Source of the DNA: Clostridiales bacterium
GTDB lineage: Bacteria; Bacillota_A; Clostridia; Oscillospirales; Oscillospiraceae
NCBI GenBank assembly: GCA_019410105.1
Contig: DXTB01000037.1
Location: 1-9,985, forward strand
Direction of reading: 5' to 3'
Length of the DNA stretch: 9,985 bases
Position 1 is the stretch's first letter, and every line of letters begins with the position of its first letter. Under the pieces are notes generated by a model. It had not been told where the DNA came from. It saw only the letters and a list, made by a program, of their open reading frames with translations, and ran no database searches. The position numbers and the translations under genes are program-made. Below, piece after piece: positions 1 to 6,600 of this stretch.

Positions 1-267
1 CTACTCCTACACCTTTGCCGTTCGAGCCCTGATATTGCTGGATTTTGAGTTTTTAATATAGAACTTGGGTTTAGACCACAGTATATTGTCGTTTTAAGCG
101 AGGCCAGCCCAAACACAAGGCGTATTGCATTGCCGGGTCTGACTTACCGTTGGAACGCAAATGATATTTCAAGTAATGATGGTTTGACGATAACAGATAC
201 AGGATTTCTTATAGCCAATAATACCACAAACAATAATGAAAAGTATCATTATGTTGCATTTGGCTAA
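1..267 (+). pseudogene. C-terminal tip of a phage tail fibre, frame broken or displaced
   Basis: From 49 to the TAA at 265-267 one frame reads 72 residues with the look of the C-terminal receptor-binding module of phage tail fibres: IELGFRPQYIVVL near its start, DGLTITDTGF in the middle and a terminal YHYVAFG. This resembles the recurring pattern of a GF-x-P strand, a 'GF' strand and a final Y-x-YVAFG in such tips. The frame has a TGA at 46-48 and no ATG with an SD before the domain, so it cannot start here. A second frame enters from the window edge (YSYTF..., from position 2) and ends at TAG 59-61; it may be the upstream part of the same fibre, shifted by one base. The segment is AT-rich (19 of 60 G+C in 181-240), unlike the gene that follows. 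It could be a frameshifted gene, a silent cassette of a switching fibre, or an assembly error. The tip identity is fairly secure; its state is not. Confidence 0.55.
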
Positions 268-283
268 AGTGGAGGTAGGAACT

Positions 284-595
284 ATGACCATCATCCAAAT
301 TGAACCGCTGGAAACCGGCCAGCACCCGATCCAGAGCCAGAGCGGGCGGAGCGCCTGCTGGCTGGATGACTACATAGAGGTGCCCGCCCACCTCCATGAC
401 GCGGTGTGGGCGACCTATGGCTGGTGTGACCTCCAGATTGAGGGGGACAAGCTGGTGGGCATCACGCCTACTGAGCGGCCTCCAGAGCCGGAGCCGGAAC
501 CCCAGCCGCCCCTCGCAGAGGACATCACTCTGGACATGCTGTCCGAGCACGAGGAACGACTTTGTATGTTGGAAATCACCACCAATGCTGTTTGA
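284..595 (+). CDS. Small tail-fibre-region protein with Pro/Glu hinge
   Basis: This 103-aa protein probably belongs to the tail fibre or baseplate module, judged only from its place between a fibre tip and an XkdX-like gene. I chose the ATG at 284 because GGAGG (271-275) lies eight bases before it; an in-frame ATG at 236 has no SD and lies inside the fibre tip. Residues 1-62 look like a compact beta-rich domain with conserved-looking aromatic stretches (SACWLDDYIEVP, AVWATYGWCDL). Residues 64-76 form a Pro/Glu repeat (PPEPEPEPQPP) that should be an extended hinge. Residues 78-103 are a short acidic helix that could bind a partner. I remember similar proteins from gut Firmicutes phages, always hypothetical. 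A fibre-assembly helper or a second small fibre component is possible. No enzyme motif is visible. Confidence 0.8.
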   Translation: MTIIQIEPLETGQHPIQSQSGRSACWLDDYIEVPAHLHDAVWATYGWCDLQIEGDKLVGITPTERPPEPEPEPQPPLAEDITLDMLSEHEERLCMLEITTNAV

Positions 596-609
596 GGAAG
601 GGGAAGGAC

Positions 610-759
610 ATGAACACGGTATTTAATCTCTGCAAGCTGCTTATTGACCGGGGCCGCACCGACGGCCTCCAGGACAAGATGGATGTCTATCTCGCCGCCG
701 ACCGGCTCACCCCGGAGGAGTACCAGGAGCTGGCCGGGCTACTGGCCCCGGAACAGTAA
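610..759 (+). CDS. XkdX-like small phage protein
   Basis: This 49-aa protein starts at ATG 610, preceded by GGGGAAGGA (600-608) as SD. An upstream in-frame ATG at 562 lies inside the previous gene and has no SD. Its pattern is that of the XkdX family, roughly 50-residue proteins encoded just after the tail fibre or baseplate genes of Firmicutes phages and phage-like elements such as PBSX: an N-terminal helix (NTVFNLCKLLIDRG), a hydrophilic middle with a K-x-DVY motif, and the ending RLTPEEYQELAGLL. Its molecular role is unknown. The position between fibre and lysin genes is the usual one for the family and supports the call. A generic short helical phage protein is the alternative. Confidence 0.72.
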   Translation: MNTVFNLCKLLIDRGRTDGLQDKMDVYLAADRLTPEEYQELAGLLAPEQ

Positions 760-797
760 TCAACAGCGGGATCGCTGGATAAAAGGATGTGAATCAA

Positions 798-2147
798 ATG
801 AGTAAGCTCATTACATACGTCCCGCTCTCGTCCGTGGAGCGGATTGAGCTGAGAGTCACCAACTGCCGCAAGACGCTCTCTCAGGTCAAGGCTGAAACAA
901 AGGCTCATTACGTGCTCAATGGCGGCATGTGGAACCCAGACGGCACCCCCTGCCCGCTGCTTAAGGTGGGCGGGGCGATGCTCTCCGGCACGCCCTGGCG
1001 TCCGATGGGCTACGCCTGGGACAAGGGCCCGGACATCCGCATGACATCCGAGTACGGGGGAGCGGCCAACTTTATCGCTGTGACCGCCCTCGTTACCTCC
1101 GGCAAGCCGGTGGATAAGCCCTCCTACGGATCAGCCCAGGGAGGCAAGAGGGGGCGCAGCGCCATTGGCCTGCGTGGTGGCAGTCTGGCCCTCTATTGTT
1201 CTGGCGATGGGACCGGAGACGCAGCCACGCCGGAAACTCTGCGGGACGAGCTGGCCGGGCTGGGCTGGGCCTCCGCCGTTATGCTGGATGGGGGCGGCTC
1301 CAGCCAGTGCGACTTTGGCGGAGAGCGCATCACCGCCAGCCGCAAGGTGCACAACTGGATTTGCGTGTATCTCAAGCAGGCGGAGCAGACACCGCCGGAA
1401 GAGGAGGACAAGCCTATGAGCAAGCATACTGTATGCCTTGACCCCGGACACGGGCCGGGCAACGTCAACGGATCCCCGGACGGCACCTACAAAGAGTGGG
1501 AGTTTACGTGGGATATGGCACAGCGTGTCAAGCCGCTGCTGGAGGCCCAGGGGGTGGGCGTGGTGCTCACCAAGACAGCGGACAACTACCCCAGCCTCAC
1601 GGAGCGGGCCAACATCAGCAACAAAGCAAAGCCGGACTGCTTTGTGAGCATCCACACCAACGCGGCCGGGGAGGGCGGATGGTCGAGTGCGTCCGGGCTG
1701 GAGGTATACACCAGCGCCGGGCCCATGACGGCCCAGCGCAATGTGCTGGCCTCCAAACTGGTCAACGCCTTCCATGTTGCCGGGGTGGCCCTGCGGAGCG
1801 AACCGATCAAGCACGAGATGTATACCGTGCTTGCCAAGACGGACGCTCCCGCCTGCCTGATTGAGTACGGCTTCCATACCAACAAGATGGACACGGAGTA
1901 TCTCAAGGATAGCAAGTACCGGGACAAACTGGCCGAGGCCACCGCAAAGGGCATCTGTGAGTTCCTGGGCGTGGCGTGGCAGGCCGATCCAGGAGAGGGC
2001 AACGCAGAGGATACCCCGGACGCCTGGGCCGCTGAGGCGTGGCAGAAAGCCAAAGACAAGGGCGTGCTGGATGGCACCCGGCCCCGCGATAATATGACCC
2101 GGCAGGAGTTGGCCGTCGTACTGGAGCGCTTAAACCTATTGAGCTGA
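798..2147 (+). CDS. Modular phage lysin: NAGPA phosphodiester glycosidase + Amidase_3 + SLH-like tail
   Basis: This 449-aa protein has three parts. Residues 1-195 match the NAGPA (phosphodiester glycosidase) family, with YVLNGGMWNPDG at 38-49, AIGLRGG at 122-128 and VMLDGGGSSQ at 161-170. Residues 207-392 are a zinc N-acetylmuramoyl-L-alanine amidase (Amidase_3): H218 in DPGHG, E233 and H286 in SIHTNA are the expected metal ligands, and E356 in IEYGF the catalytic glutamate, so all key residues are present. Residues 408-446 resemble half an SLH repeat (DAWAAEAWQKAKDKGVLDG, then MTRQEL). The amidase should cut the bond between muramic acid and L-Ala; the glycosidase may act on a phosphodiester-linked wall glycan such as teichoic acid, which is inference. 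ATG 798 fits AAGGATGTG (783-791) six bases upstream; GTG 789 lies inside that SD. No signal peptide is seen, so release needs a holin, or the protein is carried on the virion. An internal start at 1416 may give a second product. Confidence 0.92.
   Translation: MSKLITYVPLSSVERIELRVTNCRKTLSQVKAETKAHYVLNGGMWNPDGTPCPLLKVGGAMLSGTPWRPMGYAWDKGPDIRMTSEYGGAANFIAVTALVTSGKPVDKPSYGSAQGGKRGRSAIGLRGGSLALYCSGDGTGDAATPETLRDELAGLGWASAVMLDGGGSSQCDFGGERITASRKVHNWICVYLKQAEQTPPEEEDKPMSKHTVCLDPGHGPGNVNGSPDGTYKEWEFTWDMAQRVKPLLEAQGVGVVLTKTADNYPSLTERANISNKAKPDCFVSIHTNAAGEGGWSSASGLEVYTSAGPMTAQRNVLASKLVNAFHVAGVALRSEPIKHEMYTVLAKTDAPACLIEYGFHTNKMDTEYLKDSKYRDKLAEATAKGICEFLGVAWQADPGEGNAEDTPDAWAAEAWQKAKDKGVLDGTRPRDNMTRQELAVVLERLNLLS
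1400..1418 (+). promoter_or_regulatory. Internal ribosome binding site and ATG inside the lysin
   Basis: AGAGGAGG (1400-1407) lies eight bases before an ATG at 1416-1418 that is in frame with the lysin (residue 207). Translation from here would give a 243-aa protein beginning MSKHTVCLDPGHG, that is the complete amidase plus SLH-like tail without the glycosidase domain. The SD encodes the acidic linker EEED, so its purine richness could be accidental, but its strength and spacing are better than those of the gene's own start. Internal in-frame starts giving short lysin isoforms are known for several clostridial phage endolysins. Confidence 0.6.
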
Positions 2148-2169
2148 ACAAGCTGGAAAGGAGGACGAA

Positions 2170-3687
2170 ATGGCAAGCATCAAGGATTTGCAAGACCAGA
2201 TGAACAAGAACTCCCAGGCGTGGCATGGAGCCAATAAGGCCGAGCAAGACCGCCTGCACAAGGAGAACGAACGCCTGCAAAGCCAGATTGACAGCATGAC
2301 GGGAGGAAGCTCCACCTTCAATCCCGGTACTGGCAAGTGGAGCACCACGGGAGGTTCCAGCGCCTCCAGGCCCAGCGGCGTGGGCGGGTCCAGGCCCAGC
2401 GGCGGCAGTTCTTCCAGGCCGTCCGGCGGTAACTGGAGCACGGGCAGTAATGGCTACGGCTCCAGCTATGGCACGGACGCCAGCGGACAGAATGATTACA
2501 GCGTTCTGATCAGGGACGCCATGAACGCGGGTGCTTCCGCAGATGAGGTTCAGCGGCTCTTGGACCAGCGGGTAAACAAGGCGCAGCAGAGCGGGTACAA
2601 TCAGTACATGTATGACGACCTGTACCACGCAGCGCAAAACTATATCAAACAGCAGACCCAATTACCTCAAGTGGAAGACTACTCCGACTATCTGGCCGAC
2701 GCATTTGCAGCTCAAAAACGTGCTGCTCTGGCGCAGATCAACAACGCCTACCAGCAGAACGTCAATGCAATCAACCGGGCGGGGGAGGGTGTGGACACCC
2801 GGTATCAGAACGCCCGGAACCAGGCGGCAGGGGCCAGTGAGCTGGCGGCCCGGAACTTCAATGAGTATGCGGCGGCGGCGGGTTTGAACTCCGGCGCGGG
2901 CGGCCAGGCCGAGCTGGCCCGCAACGTAGCCTTGCAGAACAATCTGAATGACCTGAGCACAGCGGAAGCCCAGACCTACGCCGACCTGGAGCAGCAGATG
3001 GCAAACGCCGAGGTGGAGTACAACAATGCTATCGCGGAGGCGGAGGCCAACGGCGACGCCGCTCTGGCGTCGGCGCTGTATCAGGAAAAGGTGCGTGTCC
3101 AGCAGGCAAACATGGAGGCTCTGATGCAGCAGTATCAGATGGATCTCCAGAAACAGCAGCTCCAATATCAGCAGAAGCAGGATGCGGCCAGCTCGGCTCT
3201 GGCCGAGCGCCAGCAGATGGCCCAGTACGGGAACACCTTTCTGGAGATGGGCCTCATGCCCTCTCAGGAGATGCTGGACGCCATGGGCATTACGGCGGCG
3301 GACGCGCAGGCGTATATCAATCAGCTTTCGCTCCAGGCGTCCCTCACGGCCGCGGGAGGCCGGAGCGGAAATGCCGGGAGAGGTACTGGAGGAACTACCG
3401 GCAGTGGCACCGTCGAGAACGTATCCGCCCCAACCTCTAACGCAGGAGGTTCGGTTGGTGGCAGCCAGGTGCAGGGGAACAATTCAGAATGGAGTGGAAT
3501 CGACATGTCCAGCGTGACGGCGCTCGGCTATGGGCCGGTCAGCAGGGCCTACCTGGAGCAGATGGTGGATAGTGGACAGGTGGAAGCATATCAAGATCCT
3601 GCTACCGGGCTGATCAAATTCCGGCGCGGAACCACTTCGACAGTCCCTTCCCGGCCCAGTTTCGGTAATATTCAGTCCTTGATTTAG
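2170..3687 (+). CDS. Ala/Gln-rich coiled-coil phage protein, probable virion or ejection component
   Basis: This 505-aa protein starts at ATG 2170 behind the strong SD AAAGGAGG (2157-2164). Residues 5-43 form a charged helix with heptad character (KAEQDRLHKENERLQSQI). Residues 47-95 are Gly/Ser/Pro-rich and contain three 8-residue repeats of type SRPSGxxx at 66-89. Residues 150-345 are very rich in Ala, Gln, Asn and Glu with almost no Cys or Pro, as in long helical internal virion proteins. Residues 395-440 are another Gly/Ser/Thr-rich linker, and a small globular end follows (GYGPVSRAYLEQMVDSG, then ATGLIKFRR). No enzyme motif is visible. The order lysin, this gene, then a giant membrane-interacting-type protein suggests that it packs or ejects with the next protein. 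A structural protein or chaperone of the giant protein is my best guess; I do not recognise a named family. Confidence 0.75.
   Translation: MASIKDLQDQMNKNSQAWHGANKAEQDRLHKENERLQSQIDSMTGGSSTFNPGTGKWSTTGGSSASRPSGVGGSRPSGGSSSRPSGGNWSTGSNGYGSSYGTDASGQNDYSVLIRDAMNAGASADEVQRLLDQRVNKAQQSGYNQYMYDDLYHAAQNYIKQQTQLPQVEDYSDYLADAFAAQKRAALAQINNAYQQNVNAINRAGEGVDTRYQNARNQAAGASELAARNFNEYAAAAGLNSGAGGQAELARNVALQNNLNDLSTAEAQTYADLEQQMANAEVEYNNAIAEAEANGDAALASALYQEKVRVQQANMEALMQQYQMDLQKQQLQYQQKQDAASSALAERQQMAQYGNTFLEMGLMPSQEMLDAMGITAADAQAYINQLSLQASLTAAGGRSGNAGRGTGGTTGSGTVENVSAPTSNAGGSVGGSQVQGNNSEWSGIDMSSVTALGYGPVSRAYLEQMVDSGQVEAYQDPATGLIKFRRGTTSTVPSRPSFGNIQSLI
2365..2428 (+). repeat. Three tandem 24-bp repeats coding for SRPSG units
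   Basis: TCCAGGCCCAGCGGCG occurs at 2365-2380 and again at 2389-2404. A diverged copy, TCCAGGCCGTCCGGCG, lies at 2413-2428. The period is 24 bp, exactly eight codons, so copy number can change without shifting the frame. The repeats encode a flexible Ser/Pro/Gly linker in the coiled-coil protein. Confidence 0.85.
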
Positions 3688-3697
3688 AGGTGCCCTT

Positions 3698-6600
3698 ATG
3701 GCGAAGCTGTCAGAGCTGCAATCCAAGGTAACAGGGAGCGCAATCAATGTTGACCCGCTTGGGAAAAAGCGGCCGACAACGCAGACGGTTTTTAACACCT
3801 TGCAGCAGAGTGTATCACAGAGCGCTGCCCCGTCTCCACGTATCAGTAAAACCACAGCTCCCTCCTCTTTGCCGGAGAGCAAGGGAAAGAAGGTCACACT
3901 TCCGACGGTTAAGCAGAAAACCAACCCCCTGACCACCCCAGCCAAGAGTGGATTTTTTGAAGGTCTCAGTATTTTGCCGTCTTCTGCGGATGAACTCATT
4001 AGTCCATACGCATGGGGACGGGCTGGTACCGCTCTTTTAGGGGCGGCGGAAGGGGTTGCAGACTTCATCGGCAGCGGCTTCTATAAGGGAGTGCAGGGGA
4101 TCAGTTCTCTTGGTGGCCTGGCTCCCAACCCGGTATCAGAGTGGGCCGGCCGAAACGCAGATGCTTTTTTAGATAACAGTATAACGCAAGACCTGGAGCA
4201 GAAACTGGCGGAGAAGTACAACCCCAGCCAGGGCGCGCAGAACGTAACCGGCATTGGACAGGCCATCGTTCAGATGCTGCCCGGCATCGGCGCGTCCAAG
4301 GTTGTGTCCGCAGCAGGGAAGGGGCTCAACGCCGCCCAGGCGCTTTCCCGCGGGGAGAACGTGGGCCGGGCGCTGTTCGGCATTCAGGCGGCGGGCAACG
4401 CGGCCAGCCAGGCCAAAGCGGAGGGGGCGGACACCGGGCGGGCGCTGGCCTTTGGCGCGGCCTCTGGGGCCCTGGAGACCGCCATTGAGGGCATCGCGGG
4501 CGGCATTCCCGGCCTGGGCGGCGGAAAGGTGGGGAAGATTGCCGAGGCAGTCAAGGCCAGCCCCCTGGTCAGCCGGGCCCTGGATATCGCAGGCGAGGGC
4601 GGCGAGGAGGCGCTTTCCACCGTTCTCACCCCTTATTTGCAGCGGGCCATTTATGACCCGGACGCCCCCAACGCCACACCGGAGGAGATTGCGCAGAGTG
4701 CCATCATGGGCGCGGTGGCCGCCGGAGTGCTCCAGGGCGGCCTAGAGCTGCCGGGGGCGATTTCTAATGCGGCGTCCGACATCAGAACCACTCGGAGGGC
4801 TATCGGGAGCAACGAGGACATTACCCAGAGAGCCACCGCCAATATCCAGGCGGGTCAGAACATGGCCCGGTATTCCAGCGGAAATCCGCTGGCCGTTACC
4901 TTACCGACGGTCGAAGAGGCCAAAAGTGGCCTCTTCCTGCCCGGTTCCCCCGCCTATCAGCAGGCGGATAACCGCATGCCGGGCGAGCAGGTTATCCGGG
5001 CGGAACTTCCTGGAGCTGGGCAGAAAAATGCAGATGTGGAACCTCTTGTTTCAATAGATAATATACGCCGGTATCAATCTGCAATCGACGGCGTTTTTAT
5101 GGGCACGCTTCCTACTGGCGCCGATATCGTGCTCGGGCAGACGCCATCCATTCTCGCTGAGTATGGAGCGCCTGCGCTTGATCTGCACATGCGGCAAAGC
5201 GTCGCAAGGAAAATTGCATATCCATCCGGATATATGGGTGGAAAGCATAATCTTGGGCTATCAGCGCTTAAAAATCTCCCTTATCAACTTGCAGACCCCA
5301 TTGCAATTATAGAGAACCCGCAAAGCAATTCGAGAGGTCTTGCGAGTAAGATCGTTCTTACAGAATGGAACGATTTGGACGGAAAACCTGTTATTATTCC
5401 GATCCACCTAAATGCACAGGGTGCAATTGATGTTCAAAACGATGTTGCATCTGCATTTGGGGCGGATTATATCCAAAGAATCATTGGTAATAATGGCGAA
5501 AATGTGCTGTATACAAAAAATAACGAGGACATTTATCAGCTTCTTTCCAAAGGGCGTCCAGTGCCCCAGGCGATGGCTGATGATGTCCTCGCTAGAAACA
5601 GTATACCCCCAGCCGGGCAGGATGTCAACCTACAGCAGGGCGATCGCGGTGAAACACAGGATACGCCCAGGGAGGGGCCTGGGCCTGCCTTTGAGACAGG
5701 CCCGGAGAGTTCCGTCGGCGCGGCTCGGAAGGGCTTCGACCCCTGGTCGGAGTTCCAGGGCACCAAGAGCGAGTTCTTCCCCGAAGGGGCCAACGCGGCC
5801 CGCCCGGTGGACGTGCCCACCACCGACCCGCAGGGGCGGCCCATCCGCAAGACCGCCTCCACCTCCATGGGGGCAAAGGCTATTCCCGACGAGGCGGTGG
5901 GCGACATTCAGAACATGGTGCTGCGCGGGGAGCTGTCCTATGACCGAGTGAGTGACAGGGCTTCCATTGACCGGGCCGTGAAAACCATTGAGATGAAGGG
6001 ATATCAGCGGGCGCTGGAGGAGTTCTCCACCCAGGTGCGCAAGGGCTTAGTTTCCAAGGACATTGCCACCCTGGGGCAGCAGCTTCTGGTGAATGCAGCC
6101 AACGCGGGAGACGGGAAGGCCACGGCGGAGTTGCTTTCCCTCTACGCGCAGATGGAGACCACCGCCGGGCAGGCAGTACAGGCGGCCTCCATCCTGCGCA
6201 AGCTGGCCCCCAGCGACCAGCTTTACGCCGCCCAGCGCATGGTAATTGAGCTGGAAAAGGCCATCCAGAAAAACTACAAGGATCTGGAGATCACCATCGA
6301 CCCGGCGTTGATTGAGGAGTTCAACCAGCAGACCGACCAGACGGGCCGGGACGCAGTGCTGGATAAAATCAAGGATAACGTGGCCGCCCAGGTGCCCGCC
6401 ACATGGCAGGATAAATGGAACGCCTGGCGGTACATGGCGATGCTCTTTAACCCCAGGACGCATATCCGAAACGTCGTAGGCAACGTCGGATTTCAGCCGC
6501 TGCGCTGGACAAAAGACCGGGTGGCGGCAACCATCGAGGCGGGGGTCTCCAAGGTCAGTGGCGGAAGGCTGGGACGCACCAAGTCGTTCGCGGCCAATCC

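Noticed and set aside
46..48. TGA read as an amino acid (recoded phage) in the tail-fibre tip
   Set aside because: TGA is used as an ordinary stop at 593-595, 2145-2147 and 8761-8763, each followed by a new gene with its own start, so a genome-wide recoding is not supported.
35..60. TTGCTG ... TAATAT as a promoter
   Set aside because: The spacer is only about 13 bases and the stretch lies in an AT-rich coding-type sequence, where such words are expected by chance.
1..267. Variable region of a diversity-generating retroelement at the fibre tip
   Set aside because: No template repeat with adenine-specific changes and no reverse transcriptase is present in the window, and the tip shows the ordinary GF/YVAFG pattern rather than a C-type lectin fold.
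236..283. Earlier in-frame ATG for the 103-aa protein
   Set aside because: It has no SD and lies within the tail-fibre tip; ATG 284 has GGAGG at ideal spacing.
1131..2661. Overlapping minus-strand open frames of 196-252 codons opposite the lysin and coiled-coil genes
   Set aside because: They lie opposite well-recognised plus-strand domains, have no SD, and have biased Pro/Arg/Ala content typical of shadows in GC-rich DNA.
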